Made by a program: the position numbers and the translations under genes. Below, piece by piece: positions 32,140 to 45,600 of a DNA stretch of 64,000 nt. Under the pieces are notes generated by a model. It was not told the origin of the DNA and did not search any database. It saw only the letters and a list, made by a program, of their open reading frames with translations. This DNA comes from Lunularia cruciata (taxonomy: Eukaryota; Streptophyta; Marchantiopsida; Lunulariales; Lunulariaceae), in the NCBI GenBank assembly GCA_948567375.1, contig OX419755.1, forward strand, positions 14,017,001 to 14,081,000. The letters are read 5' to 3'. Numbering within the stretch: position 1 is the stretch's first letter; each line of letters opens with the position of its first letter.

Positions 32140-34220
32140 CAAGATTACTTTCTATTTCGTTGCTGTTCTCAGTTCGTTCTGAAATTCAACGCTTTCTATT
32201 CTGTTTGTCCACAAATGCTTTTCCATCCATTGATTTTATTTTGCTTGTCCACAAATACTTTTCTATTTTGGTTGTAGTGACTAGCTCACATTGAAATACA
32301 TTGTGCTTGCACATTGTAGTATGTATAAAGTGTGAATAGAACGTTTACCGATCTCTAGTTTGCTTTTATAATTGTTACATTAAATTCTTTTACAAAATAA
32401 TTTGTATAAAGTATCTCTTTAATATATATTGAAATAATGAGTATCGATTTTGTTTCAAATAACTGCTTTAAAAATCATAAATTATGTATAAAATATTTCT
32501 ATATTTAATATGTAATATTTTGAAACATGAATTCCTTTCAAAATTAATTTTGGAGCGATAGTATTGTTCATTTTCGCTCACCGATTTAAACCGGTCAAAA
32601 TATGAAACAGTTTTTGCATTACACTTACGGCGGGTGATGCGTGACAAGCGAATTCCTCTAGAAAAAAACATTTTACTAAAAAGATGATCTAAAAGCAGTA
32701 ACGCGATATTGAATGCATTCACTGAATGTTACGAAAGATAATAGATAACCGAGAGGCCCAACAAAATTCTGCTAGAAGATAATTAATCCAAAACTGCTAA
32801 AAGACGTCGATGGAAACTATAGGGACTTATGATGGAACGATTGTATTCTTGATTATTATTTGGATGACTACCTTTCTTTACATAATTTGGAGCGAGGAAA
32901 CCTGCATTCTCTAAAATACAGCAAATTGAATATACTGGAAATATAAACCTGAATTATTTACTTGATACCATTGTTCACCAATACCACGGTATGCTTCGCC
33001 TTCAAAATTTTTACTTTGGCTCGCTCTCCACTCTAACTCTAAAAGGAACATAAAATCAGAAACATGATTTGCAAATTTGAAACCTTAATCTGGACCCACA
33101 AACAAGATGCTAAGAGGTTCAGGAGTTTGTATGATACACTCTTAATGCTTGAGAAGCACTGTGCTAAATGAGTCAAGGTTTTAAAGAATACAATCTCAAT
33201 CTTTCAGTGATCATTGATCGTGAAAGAGAGCTCTCAACTCTATTGATCCGTACTTCTCTTTTTATGAAATCAATATCCATTTATGTCTTTCTTTTATTTT
33301 CCCAAAATTCAAAAGATATGCTTTCAATCTCTCACTGATCTATTGACCGTAACAGAAATTCTCAACTCAAGCTATGGTGGATATTTACCGAGACTGTCCT
33401 TCTTATGATCTTTAGAAATGAATTGGAACGGTCCATTCTATAAATTTATGAAGGTGCATGTGTCTCTCCAATTTATCTTAGCATTATCCCTTAGGCTCAT
33501 AAGATAGACCCGTCATGAAACAAAGAATCCAAAATGTATCACCCAGTAAATTTCCATGTCCGGAAGTGACCTCACAATGGCAATCTAAGAGAATATGGTT
33601 AATCCAATGGAATAACTGGTCAGTTAGTCAGTTTTCTCCAAAGCAGTTTAGTTAGTTTGGATACCTAGAGTTATGTCATTTTGGTTGTTACTAAGTTGTG
33701 CTAAACCCGTATAATGTTGTGCAGTCAAAGTGCCATTTGATCAAAGAAAAGAGTATGTACTCTTTGACATTTGTTTGACTCTTGTACCAAAAGTTCATTT
33801 CTGTATGTGTTTTGATTGTTGATGAATCTTTGCAACAAGTATAGTTGATCGCCTTGTATGTTTGATACTTGGAGTGTCGAGCAATTGTCTCAAAGCAACA
33901 CCTCACCGATTTTGAGAAAGTGTTGTAGTGTTTCCTTTGCACGCAAAATGATAACTTCATAGGCAAACTTGACTTCCGATAAGAAAGCTAACTTTGGAGG
34001 AAAAGTTGGAATTCGGAGCAAAGTTCAAAGAACTATTAAAAAAATTAGCACTTTTGTCCTGAAAAATTTACTTATAGAATATGATGGGATTTATTCCATG
34101 TGTTAGTGAGTTTTACTTTGTGAATCTCTCTAGTGCATCTTTTGTGATGTTGTTGCACTTTCCAAGGAGCAGTTTTGCCAGGAAATTAAAGATGTGACAA
34201 TAAAGAATTATCTGTTATTT
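32140..34220. other. 3' flank of the root-cap-family gene and intergenic DNA
   Basis: No gene seen. 33195-33240 and 33320-33370 share a diverged direct repeat (CAATCT(T/C)TCA(G/C)TGATC and TCTCAACTC). The sequence becomes AT-rich after 32350. Confidence 0.45.
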
Positions 34221-34227
34221 TTATCTG

Positions 34228-34599
34228 TATATCTCATTTGTTTTACTATGGGAACAGATTGTTTCTTGACAGAATATTGTAATTGGTCGTCATGGTGTTG
34301 TTACACTCTCTTGATGGATTTGCTATTGCATTGAGATCCACACTCTGTTCAATTGAATTTCATCTGGAAACTTGACTATGCAACAAGCAATTTGACAAAA
34401 CAGAATCATTTTGGGACTTTTCCCTTTATATCTCATCACTCTTTACTATGGGAACAAACTGTTTTTTGACAAAAATACTGTGATTTGGTTGTTAGTGTCG
34501 TGTTACACTCTCTTGATGGATTTGCTATTGCATTGAACTTCACACACTTTGTTCATCTAAATTCTTTTGGACACTTGACGATGCAACAAGCAATTTGAC
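34228..34599. repeat. Direct duplication, period 209 bp
   Basis: Units 34228-34396 and 34437-34599 share TTTACTATGGGAACA, GTTACACTCTCTTGATGG, ATTTGCTATTGCATTGA and GATGCAACAAGCAATTTGAC (TATGC in the first). No coding capacity. Confidence 0.85.
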
Positions 34600-34609
34600 T
34601 ACCGCACCT

Positions 34610-36770
34610 TCAATCTTGCTCTTTCCGACTTTTAAGAAATCAAAGTTTCAGAATGAATCTTAACCCCATGGAACAATGGTATATACCATTTTTATTTTGT
34701 CAATCTGCATGTCCATTCTTCTCACGTGAATTTCACTCATGTGTGGGACAATTTTGCTGCTCTTATGGGGGCCATAAAAGGACTTACAACCACCTTTGGT
34801 GAATCTCAAAAATATCACTTTACTCATCACCTAGTAGATAGCCCAAATCCCAAATCTGTAGGCTCTTCACCCAAAATCTGTAAGCTCGTCATCTTTGGGT
34901 CACCTTTTTCATTTTTAGTTTGTACCTAATTTCTGACCCGGAGAGTCTTACTATGAAGGTACTATCCCCCAAAGTGTTTTTTCCTTGATCTCAAATGCCT
35001 CTAAATCTAGTCATTTGAAATGTTATGTTCTTTTTTCATTTTTATTTACTTTAAAATTCATTATCTGAATATCTATATCTACATAAGTCTTGCTAAATCT
35101 GACAAGAAATTGATCGCAAGAACAGACTCTTAAAATTCAACTATTTAATCTATGTAAATTGCAAAGTTATTGAAGACCCCAAACCCTTAGAATAGCATAG
35201 AATGTACTATATTTATTACTTATGTATACCTCAATATATTTAATTATAATAATTTAAATTTAGATTAATTTTTATTTAATTGGATTATGCATAATATTTT
35301 CCAATTCAATTAGTTTATCTTAGAAATTAAAATCTGTAGAAATATTATTTAGAATAATTTGAAATGTATTAAAGTATATGAAGTTAAATATGTGGGTTTT
35401 AGACTTGTATTCTCATTTATGATTATGAAAATAAATTGACTGATAAGATTTATATAAGGACAAGTTATAGATAGTCAAGATATTATCTTATAAAATAATA
35501 TATATCATATCATAACAACTTAACACTTATTTTATACACTAGAATGTGTTTTGATAAAAAAAGGTCGAATAACTCCGATTCTGAAAATTTTCTATATTAA
35601 TAATAATCGGAAATTCTGTTCAATCTTTTTTGATATGAATGCCTTGAATTTCTAGTGACAACTTTCCATAAGCAAATAAGATATAGAATCTATTGAAAAT
35701 TGGATGCCTATCGTATAACATATTAAAAATTATTTTTTTAAATTCTCTTATAAGCTTTTTACTTGAATGAGTTAAATAAAATTTCATAAAAATACTAATA
35801 TCTAAAAATTAAATGGAAATAATAATATAATATTTTTATAAATTAAATATGAATCCAAATATATGATATAAAAATTCAAAAAATAGTAAAAATAGTTATA
35901 GACTATTATAAGTGAAGATTATGAATATGTAGGTTATATCCTAAAAATTGAAACTATCTCAAATAAGTGCTAATGTGCTACAACTTATTAAAATTTCAAG
36001 AAAAATCCTTCTTCTTTTTTAAGCCTTACAAGGTTATTGCAATGTCAAAATTTCAAATTTTAATATTCAAGAGGAAGAAATATAGTTATCATATTGGAAA
36101 TAATGTTTTAGATTCCGTTAGAGGAGAAAAAAATTTATGCTTGTTTTGTAAAATTTGAGATAAATATTTTCAAAGAGGAAAGAAAGCAATATGAAGATAT
36201 TTTCACTAATATTTTTTTTTATATCTGATACATTTTTGAAAGAATATGACCTTTAGTGTTTGGTGTATATTCTGTATTCTTCAATTTGATCTAGATTCTA
36301 CAACAAATTCATGCAAGTTATTCATTGAAGCATTCACACTAAATATAAGTTATCTTTGTTCAAACATCCACATCTTTGTCCTTCCATATAAATATTCAGA
36401 TGAAAATTACAATGAAATAAATAATAAATTCCTTATGAGTATGCTTAAGACTAAATCTTAAATATATCTGTCTATACCTCCAGAATCTCCCTCTTGCATC
36501 TGTAAAGAGTTCATCCTCTTTCTTATTCTACTCTTTATCATTTTCTTTCTCTGGTTCATGTAAAATTACTTGCTTATGACTCAAAATATTTGCTTGTGAA
36601 TTTGAGTTACAATAGTGTATCTAAGCAAATATGCTTTGGTCAAAGTAAAACTAATGAAGGAATATGTTATAGAAGAATTAGTGGTAGTAGATCTTGACCA
36701 AGAGCATAAAGCATAACTCTTTGAGAAGGAAAATTGTCAAACAAGAGAACCTTTGGTGAGGTAACCCTTT
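34610..36770. other. AT-rich intergenic DNA
   Basis: 35150-36450 is very AT-rich. Frames at 34726-34929, 35967-36158 and 36246-36461 (plus) show no domain. No gene supported. Confidence 0.5.
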
Positions 36771-37828
36771 GCTTTGGGAGATCTTCCTCGTGAAGATAGA
36801 CCTTTGTCCTAGGAGGACCTTTGGCCAAAAAAGTTCCTCAGCCTGAAGTTTCATGAATAAATGGGATGCCAACGGGTCAAGAACCACAATGAATGACCAT
36901 TTGATTGTACTGACCACTCATATGTGTGAGTAGCAACAGCTCACCAAAGGTCATGCTTACCAAAAGTCATTAACAGTTGGGTTGACACCTTAAACATCCA
37001 CTTGGGGCTCGTATCCTTGTCAATTTTTGTAGAATCAAACTAAGTGAGTTTGGCTACCCTTCTTGAAAAATTCTACTCAGTCATTTGAATTTCAAGAGAG
37101 AGTGTTTATGTAAGGAGAGTGAAGAAGTAAGAAAGAGAAGTGAGAATGATGAGAGGACAAAAGGGGCAGGAAGTGGCTACCCAAACTGTGCCAAGAAGGA
37201 TAAGAAGGGCATCAAAATTCAAATCTCCATGATTAGTCAAGTGGGGATTGTATTGTATTTAGGAACTAGTCCACATCAAGAAGCTAGAATTATTGCTTTG
37301 GAGTTGAGAATTGAGCGATCATGCAATGTTGGATGAAATCAAAGACAACCAAGATCCAAGGCTAGAGAATTTGAGAGGAAAATTTTTGCCTAGACCAAGA
37401 AGCATTGGTAGAGAGTGTTGGGGCTTAGGAAATCACCCCCAAATGACATAACTCTAGTGTATGGACTCAACCCGACTTGACCATTGAGGCAAAGTTCAAA
37501 GCTACTTTAGAGACAAGAAGACCAACGATGGTTGGTCTATTCCTAGTATTAGAGATCATATGAGGAGGATCCTAGTAGAGTTGGTCATGAAGTTGTTCAA
37601 ATCCAAAGAAACAACTTACCTAAAGAATAACCATGCAATTTTCTTTGAGTATTTATACTAAGGGAAGCTTGTAATTTGGTCAGCAATGCTTTGGACAAGG
37701 ACAAGAGAACATGCAAGAACAATGAATAAGGAAGGAGAAGTAACTTTGGTACCCTCCTTTGTTGTCCATTTCTCCCTAGGAATGGATCTACAAACCCTAG
37801 AAGAGAAGAAAAATACCCAGGCCACTTC

Positions 37829-38844
37829 TGTAATGTTTTGAAGATAGGAGAACTCCCAAGAGAAACACAAGATAAATATAGTGCTTCATCTTTCAGTACT
37901 CTGATGCCCTAAAGAAACACCTTGTCTTTATTAGATAGCAAAGAGAATCCACTCAAAGTGAGCTTTACTATAACAATATGGATTTTATAGACAAGTTAGT
38001 CGAGACTAATGAAGTAGCAAATAGGCCAAATTAGCCAAGAATTATAAGAGTACTCTATAAGCATCTAGGAAACTACTTGGTACATTCTAAGTATCGAGTA
38101 ATGTGCATGAAAATTTTTGACTTCTAAGAGGAAGCTTCTTGGGAAACTTTATGTTTAGCTTAGCTTGCATGCCAAGTAGGTGGTTTCTAGAAGGAAGCTT
38201 CTTGGGAAGCTTCCCGACTAGCTTAGCTTTCATGCCAAGTAGATAGCTTCTTGAGAATCTTCTTGGTTAGCTTAGCTTCGCTTAGCTTGCGCTCTAAGAA
38301 GGCAAATTTTAAAAGACTTCTTGAGAAGCTTTTCAAGAGCCTTGTATGTTCTCTACAAATACCAAAGCCTAAGCTATGCTAGGCATTTGGAATTCTCTCA
38401 TTCAAGTGTCCCAATGTGATCTTTCAGTTTGATAATCCATTCTCCTATTTCTCTCCTCAATCTTTTACATCCATCCTTGTATTAGATACATGGATTGGTG
38501 ACATGTTGATTCTTGTCTTATCTAGTTGGTCAAACAAGTTTGACTGGAGGGACTCTTTGGAGAATCTTCCTATAAAAAGTTCAACATAGGTGAGGTATTG
38601 TTGGAAAGCTCTTGATGAGACAAAGAAAGGGAATCTTTCATTTTTGGTGTCTAATTCATATGTTTAGGTCTCCAAAATCAGCTCTAAAGTTTCTAGGGTG
38701 TTTTTATCATCTTCTCTATTAGTGGAAGTACTCTTTTGGTGACACCTCTATCTGATCTATTTACATCATTAGATATAACATCCCTCTAGATATTACCAAG
38801 ACAATTTCTACCTCTAAATAATATGTCCAGCTAATGGTATTACA
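37829..38844 (-). mobile_element. Solo LTR2 (minus orientation) carrying a nested LTR1
   Basis: Plus-strand start TGTAATGTTTTGAAGATAGG matches the LTR2 at 51476 (TGTAATACTCTGAAGACAAG); plus-strand end GCTAATGGTATTACA matches the reverse complement of the copy at 20272. Flanks ACTTC (37824-37828) and AATTC (38845-38849) are a 5-bp duplication with one mismatch. It contains LTR1 at 37969-38469 and the conserved GGTCAAACAAGTTTGACT W-box pair near 38528-38545. Confidence 0.75.
37969..38469 (+). mobile_element. Solo LTR1, older copy
   Basis: It begins TATAACAATATGG (TG mutated to TA) and ends ATCTTTTACA, about 500 bp, and contains the LTR1 repeats with GAAGCTTC and TTCTAGAA. Its TATA box is mutated (TACAAATA near 38355). 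No clean target duplication remains (TTTAC left, TCCAT right), in line with greater age. Confidence 0.75.
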
Positions 38845-40399
38845 AATTCTTGCCTATGGGACATTTTGGCAAGCATTTTGACATTTTGAATGCTCATGGT
38901 ACAAAATAATTAAAGGTAGATGCAAATTTTGCTTGCACAAGGAGGTATGTGAAGGTGAAAGAAGCCTACAAAACCTTGGGCTTTGAGAAGCATAAGTAAC
39001 ACACGATTGCCACAAAACCCATACTTAGGAAATGACCATGACTCCTTCAAGGCCAAAGGCAAAGGCCACAAAGAGGATGAGGAAGAGGAAGAAGAAGGCA
39101 ACATTGGTCCATAACCAAATCCCACTATAATGGCCAATGAGAAATCCTTCAAAAGGATAGTAATTTTGTCAAGCAAGGATGCAACCAAAGATAGAGAAGG
39201 TGGAGAAGTACAATCCACTCCAAGCCAAATCCCTCCCTAAACAAAAAAAATTATAGGAAGAAGAAAAAACATCCATCCTTGGATGTTATGATCAAGAAGT
39301 TGTACCTTCTAGCCCAAAGAAAAGTATTATAGAAAGTTAGGGGATGACAAAATCTCCTTTGTTTCCACCTATGGGAGAATTTGAGCTAAGAGAAGAGGAA
39401 GACCTTTGAGCTAAAGAAGTGCTTGAGATGGAAGATGCGGGCACCTATCAAGACAAGGAAGGTCTTCAAGCCAAAGATGGACTTCAAGAAGAATACAATA
39501 AGCAATATGAAGGGCATCCAAGACAAAGATACTAACTACAATAGAATTGGTACCAATGTGCAATGGGCACAAACTATCTTTTTTGAAATCAAGAGAGATG
39601 AGAGTGGACCCTTGGCTTTGTTCAAAATGGGAAGAGGAAGAGTTTGAGCAAGAAGGAGACTAGGCCAGTTGTGGTAGTACCACTTTACAACTAGTGGTGT
39701 GCAAGGTTGGCCCAAAATTGGAACTAGTGGAGCAACTCCACCCCACATATGTAGAGTCTCACAAGGAAATCACCGACTATATGACCCTTGTCAAGCACCT
39801 TCATCAAGTGATGCAAGGAGGAAACAAAGAGAAGATGAAGGTAAGGGATGAACTAAAGAAATTTCATGCTCAACATTTGGAGATGGGAAAGTGGAGTAAT
39901 GACTTGGCATAGGAGGCAGCCAATCCCTATGGGAGAAGATTTTGGAAGAAAGAACAATGAGGTAGAAGATGCTTGAATTGAAGGAAGAAGAAACACATCA
40001 ATGACTCAAGCTTGAGGAACAAGTAAAGGCCAAGTAAAAGAAATTGATGCTCTTAAGGAGAAGTAGAAAAGGTGGAGACGTCCCTTTTAGCAATAGAAAT
40101 TCATCATCAAGAGGAGCTACAAGTAGCTGACATGCAATTAAGGAAACTTGTAGAGATTCTTAAGCAGAAGGAGGATGAACATGAGGAGGATAGGGTTCCC
40201 ATTTGAGGAGCAGTCATGGTTGAGATGGAGGAAAGTTGGACCTAGTTCAACTTGGAGAAGACTACAACTTTGGCAAGGATAGAATGGCAAGGGACCATCT
40301 AGAGGATATTGCAAAGGAGGTAACAAGGGCGTCCTTGAAGAAATTGAAGGCTTGGGACTCCAAATCCCAAGCACATGTATTAATTGCAAAGACCTACTT

Positions 40400-40797
40400 T
40401 GTAACAATATGGAGCTTATCAATGAGTTAGTTGAGTCTAACAAAGTAGTAAATAGTCCAAATTAGCTAAGAATATTCTAGAGGCATCTAGGAAGTTACTT
40501 GGCACCTTACAAGTGTTGGGTAATGTGCATGCCAAGCAGGAAGCTTCTTGGCTAGCTTAACTTGTATGTCAAGTAGATGGTTTCTAGAAGGAAGCTTCTT
40601 GGTTAACTTGGCTTGCACTCCAAGTTGATGGCTTTTAAGAAGTTTCCTGAGAAGTTTCTCAAGAGCTTTGTATATTCCCTATAAATACCAAAGCCTAAGT
40701 TCATGTTTTGGCATTTGGAGTTTCACTCATTCAAGTGTCCCAATGTGATCTTTCACTCTAGTATTTGATTCTTCTATTTCTCTTTAGGTCTTTTACA
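40400..40797 (+). mobile_element. Solo LTR1 with perfect 5-bp TSD
   Basis: It begins TGTAACAATATGGAG and ends GTCTTTTACA, 398 bp, flanked by TACTT at 40395-40399 and 40798-40802. It contains GAAGCTTC twice, TTTCTAGAAGGAAGCTTC near 40580-40598, and an intact TATAAATA near 40681. It is inserted in C copy 2. Confidence 0.9.
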
Positions 40798-42320
40798 TAC
40801 TTGGATGAGCACTTGTAGCAACTAGTTGATAAGTTACTTGAACAACTCAAAGAAATTTGAGGAAGCCACAAAAAGGGCTAATGATGGAGATGGTAGGGTA
40901 TAGAGAATGGGTGGAGTTATTGATCAAGATTCTTCACATTAGATTTTAGGACAAATAGAATTACTAGTCCAAGAGAAATAGGTAGAAATTTATTAACTAT
41001 AGAAGACACCCTTGGCCTGAAATTCTCTTTGGCCTCAAACAATACCTTTGTCATGATATATCTTTGGCCAAAACTAATTTTTGACTTGGGACTAGTTTTT
41101 TAGCCAATGATTGCAGAAGTGTAACTACTTGTGAAATAATAACAAGAAGTAGTTGTAATTGATAGTGCTTGCGCAGTTATTCCTTAATTGCACTTAGGAT
41201 AAGACTAGTAGGTGAAATTAGTGATAAGCAGAGTAGGTGTAATTAGAAGATTTCTAGCACTGATAGTTGTTGATCATCTTTAGCAAAGATTTAGGAACCT
41301 ATATAGGGGTTTCAATCCAAAGGAAAATTTTCCACTTCTTTCATGAACAAAGTATCAAGATCAAGAATCTCTTATGAGTCTTTATAGTGGATTGATTTCA
41401 CTTACATCTTTGAGTATGTATTTGGTAGAGTAGAGGTGAGGAATCTTATAGTAGAAGTGTGTCTTTGCATACTTGCTTAGGAAATTTGCATTGAATCAAG
41501 GAAGTTGCCCTTGACATTCAATGGCAATGAGTGTTTGAGTACTTGCTCAAGAAATTTGCACATCATCAAAGAAGTTACCTTTGACATTTTGAATGAGCAA
41601 GTCAATGTGAGGAATGGTTCTCAATATGATGAAGCATTGAGACTACCATGGAATAGAAAAGCCAAGTAGATAGTCAATTTTGGATTTCATTGTGATTGCA
41701 TTTTTTGGGGCAAGATGTGTACAATTAGCAACAACATCAAGGTGATCTTTGAGGTGAAATATACTTGCAAAAAGTGACTAGTTACCAAGGTAAAAGAGGC
41801 TCTTCAAGAAGAAGAGGCCTTCAACATGAAGTGTACCACTTCTATCATGGGTTTGTTAGATGAGATCTTTTGATTTAGTGGTTGTTAATTTCCCTTTTCT
41901 ATAGGATGCCACCGTGGGTATCCCTACACTCTTCTTGAAGTGGTTTCTGCCCATGAGGTTAAAGAAAAAAATAATAGGCAATGAGTGACATTATGACACT
42001 TTATCTTCATGTCAAGTCATTTCCACCTCTGTCCTTATGGGAATGACCTGTTCTTACCAATTATAGTTTTAGTATGTTGATATTGGGTTATCACAATTAT
42101 TGTACCTTGCATGATAAAGTAGTGCTGAACCCTCTACAAGTAGAGTCATTGGCACGACACTCATACAAACAAGAGTAGCAAAAACCATTGCCTTTTGGGC
42201 AAGGAGGACCACTATGCACCGTAGCTATCCTCAAATACATTTTTCCCTCTGGCAATTGAGATTTTGGGTGCCTAGATCATCATTTTTATTGTCTCTACAA
42301 GGATGTAGCATAAGGCTCTT

Positions 42321-42741
42321 TGTAACAATATGGAGTCTAACAATGTAGTTAGTAAGGCTAATGAAGTAGAGAATAAGCCAAATTAGCTTATTCTAGAAGT
42401 ATCTAGGAAGCTTGTTGGGAAAATTCTCAACTAGCTTAACTTGCACCCCAAGTAGGCAGCTTCTAGAGGGAAGCTTCTATAAGCTTCCAACTAGCTTAGC
42501 TTGCATGCCAAATAGACGGTTTCTAGAAGGAAGCTTCTTGAGAAGCTTCTTGGTTAACTTGGCTTACACTTTAAGAAAGTGGCTCAAGGAAGCTTCTTGA
42601 GAAGCTTTTCAAGAGCCTTGTATGCTACCTATAAATACCAAAGCCAAAGCTCATGCTAGGCATTTAGAGTTTTCACATGTTTAGGTGTCCAAATGTGAGT
42701 TTCAATTCTCTTATTTCTCTCCTTGGTCTTGGTCTTCTACA
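42321..42741 (+). repeat. 5' LTR (LTR1) of element A
   Basis: TGTAACAATATGG ... GTCTTCTACA, 421 bp. Heat-shock-like modules: TTCTAGAAGTATC (42391-42403), GAA-GC-TTC-TA-TAA-GC-TTC with one mismatch at 42470-42487, TTCTAGAAGGAAGCTTC and GAGAAGCTTCT further on. TATAAATA lies at 42630-42637. Confidence 0.9.
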
Positions 42742-42742
42742 T

Positions 42743-42754
42743 TGGCATCAGAGC
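42743..42754 (+). other. Primer-binding site of element A
   Basis: TGGCATCAGAGC starts one base after the 5' LTR; it differs by one base from TGGTATCAGAGC, the site complementary to the 3' end of plant initiator tRNA-Met. Confidence 0.85.
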
Positions 42755-43850
42755 ATGAATGGGATAGATAGAATTTATGGACCACCAAATCCACTTCCAC
42801 CAAACCATTGGGATTTTTGTGTCCAAGTACTATCCAAACATCGTTTCACACAATTCATCACCACACACTTTGGACAAGATTTTCTACATATGATCACCAT
42901 CTTTGAGGAACCCTTGGTGCTTTCAGTTGTAACTTATGGAGAACGGTGGACGTATTTCTTTTATGTGTTGATAAATTAGATAGATTAGGGATGGCATGAT
43001 AGAATAGCAACCATGGCGGCGATGCACAATGTTATCCTTACTATGCAACAAAAAATTGAGCACCTTACTCAATTGTTGGATGAACGAGATCTTTGATGAC
43101 AAGAGCACATAGAGAGCGTATCAATTTGAGAAGGAAAAGATCAAATTTGATTCCCTAAACTCAAGGTATTCAAAGGAAAGAATCTCTTGGGTGTAATGGA
43201 GAATTTTGTATTTGATTGTGAACGTTATTTTGAAGCTACCAATCTACAAGACAAACAAAAATAGATTCTCTTGGCTTCTAGCCAATTGGATGGAGTAGTA
43301 AAGATATGGTAGAGATTCCAAGTGGAGCAAGCTGAACAAAAAAATTTTGCACCAATCTTGACATGGGCAAATTTCAAGAATGCAATAATTAGTAGATTCC
43401 AAGCTATAAATGCCACATGAGCTTGGATAGCTTGGCAGAGTTGAAACAGATTGGCTATGTAAGAAGTTACATCATGCAATTTCAAAACACCATCTTGCAA
43501 ATTCTAGATATACTAGAAGGTGAAGCTCTGGATCAATTTGTGAGGAGCTTGAAGACAAGAACCAAATTAGAGGTAACCATGCAAGAGCCACAACACTTGG
43601 AGGAAGCCATGCTATTGGCCAAACATTTTGATTCCTTGGTTGCAACAACTTGGTCTTGACCTTGACCTCCATAGAACCTATTGATACACTAGACACGAGT
43701 GGAAGAGCTGGCACCAATGGAGATTGATGCCATTCAATGGACACCACTTGGCATTGCAGATAGAGAGAAATTACAACAAAATGGTGGTTTTTCTATTATC
43801 GCCAATTGGGACATCATATTGCTGAATGTTCACTCAAGAATGAGCAACCT
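42755..43850 (+). pseudogene. Element A gag (capsid, degenerate zinc knuckle)
   Basis: After an opening frame that starts at the ATG right behind the primer-binding site (MNGIDRIYGPP), the capsid homology is read in shifting frames: EHLTQLLDERDL, LKVFKGKNLLGVMENFVFD, DCERYFEATN, ILTWANFKNAIISRFQ, then the frame 43417-43659 with SLAELKQIGYV and LEGEALDQFVRSLKTRTKLE, the typical Retrotrans_gag block. The nucleocapsid finger near 43785-43835 is damaged (RQLGHHIAEC without the first Cys pair intact). Several stops. Confidence 0.8.
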
Positions 43851-43919
43851 TGACAAGTTGCCTAGATGGAGTTTATAGAGCACAATGATCAAGGAAACAA
43901 GGAATCTTAGTAGGAGATT

Positions 43920-45600
43920 TTGAGCCGCCTACTAGGAGCTTGGATGAGTTCCAATGTGATTGAAAGTTCAATCTATGCAAGTTTGCTTCACTTGCAAGGT
44001 ACGATATCTAATTGTTGTAGGATTTTGGTTGATTCTGGAAATTCAGAGAATTGCATGTGTACGCAAGTAGAAAAGGAATTGGGTTTTCCTATCAAGCCAA
44101 TAATTGGGAGAAGGATTGATGATGGCGGATGGTAGAAAGGGTTCTACATTTTGTACCTCCCATCTTGTTACCTTCAAGATTAGGAAGGAGTATTTGGAGT
44201 GTATGAGGTTTGTAGTGGCTCTTCTACACTATGATGTCATTCTAGGACTACCTTGGCTTGAATGTCATAAGGTTCAATTTGAATGGATCCGACAACAAAT
44301 TCAAGTACAACATCAAGGTAGGATTTTTTGATTAGGTTGTTTGGCACCTCTGAGTAAGACACCTAAACTTAGTTAGTCTCAAGATAGGAAGTTTGTCGAG
44401 AAGGTAGCCATAGAGCAAGCCTTGAAGAGAGATGAGTCCCAAGATGGGAAGTTTACCAAGAAAGCAGCCATGGAGCAAGCTTTGAAGAAAGATGAGTCCC
44501 TAGATGGGAAGTTTGTTAGTGAAGCAGCCATAGAGCAAGCTTTGGAGGAAGATAAGTCTATTTTTGTGGTGTGGGTCATATCAATTGCACAAGGAAAATT
44601 TGAAGAGGGCCAAGAGCCTCATTAAGCAATGGTTGATCAGATAGTTCAGGAGTTTTTGGACATGTTTTTGGATGATCTGCCCAAGGGATTACCCTTTGAT
44701 TGTGGTATGCCCTTCAAGATTGAGCTATTGCTAGGGAGTACTCTAGTGAGTAGACCAATCTCTTGGTGCTCACCAAAGGAGTTGCAAGAGTTGCAAACAA
44801 CACTTACAGAGTTGTTAGAGAGGGACTTCATATGACATAGCACCTCTCCTTAGAGAGCACTGATACTATTTGTTACAAAGAAGGATGGAGGACTTCATTT
44901 CTATATTGATTACCGTGGGCTCAATAAGCAAACAATGAAGAATGCATATCCCTTACCTCAGATCGATGACTTGCTTGATCAATTGAATGGAGCATGATAA
45001 TTTTCCAAGTTGGATCTTCACAATAGCTATTGGCAAATCCTCATTGATAGGGAAGATGTGCAAAAGACTACCTTTCACACAAGGTATGGGCATTTTGAGT
45101 GGAGAGTTCTATCTTTTGGGCTCACTAATGCTCCACAATCTTCATGGATCAGATGCATCGGGTATTGGATGGACTATTGGATTGGTATGTGGTGGTGTTC
45201 TTGGATGTTATCTTAATCTATAGCAAGACAGAGGTAGAACATATGAATCATGTGCAAGAAGTCCTCAGACAACTATGACAATGGAAATTTTACTATAAGA
45301 AATCAAAGTGTACCTTTTGGCAGAAGGAAGTTACCTTCTTGGGTCACAAGATCTTATGGGAGGGGATCAAGATGGAAGAGGAGAAAATCAAGGCCATTAT
45401 TGATTGGCTTACTCCAAAGGATGCTACAAAAGTACAGGCATTTAATGGATTGGCTGGTTTTTACCGACGGTTCATCCACTATTATGCTCATATGGTTGCA
45501 CCTTTGATTGACCTCTTGGGAAAGAACTCAAGCTTCCAGTGGACTATCAAGTATTCTAGAAGTTGAAACATATGATGTCTTCAAGGCCAATTCTTCAACC
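43920..45600 (+). pseudogene. Element A pol, first part: aspartic protease and reverse transcriptase
   Basis: Protease: ILVDSGNSENCM (about 44020) has the D-S-G triad of retropepsins. The 44400-44560 linker contains three repeats of about 60 bp encoding EQALK(R/K)[75 protein letters not shown], then FLDVILIYS where the catalytic Y/F-x-D-D should be, so the second Asp is Val. It continues TFLGHKILWEGIKMEEEKI and GLAGFYRRFIHYYA. At least five stops or shifts. It breaks at the insertion of element D. Confidence 0.88.

Larger units (their letters stand above)
36780..42150 (+). mobile_element. C-family element, plus-strand copy 2, split by solo LTRs
   Basis: Broken frames in the same order as in the other copies: a Lys/Glu-rich N-terminal frame (37085-37336), LVMKLFKSKETTYL with FFEYLY (37580-37660), a Lys-rich region (39040-39650), EITDYMTLVKHLHQVM (39760-39830) and coiled-coil remnants to about 40200. 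CTTTGGCC-rich segments near 36780-36850 and 40995-41090 could be parts of its terminal repeats. It is interrupted by LTR2 at 37829-38844 and LTR1 at 40400-40797. No primer-binding site or intact reading frame was found, so class assignment is tentative. Confidence 0.4.

Noticed and set aside
37964-38474. Target duplication of the LTR1 at 37969-38469
   Set aside because: TTTAC and TCCAT match at two of five positions only; not claimed.
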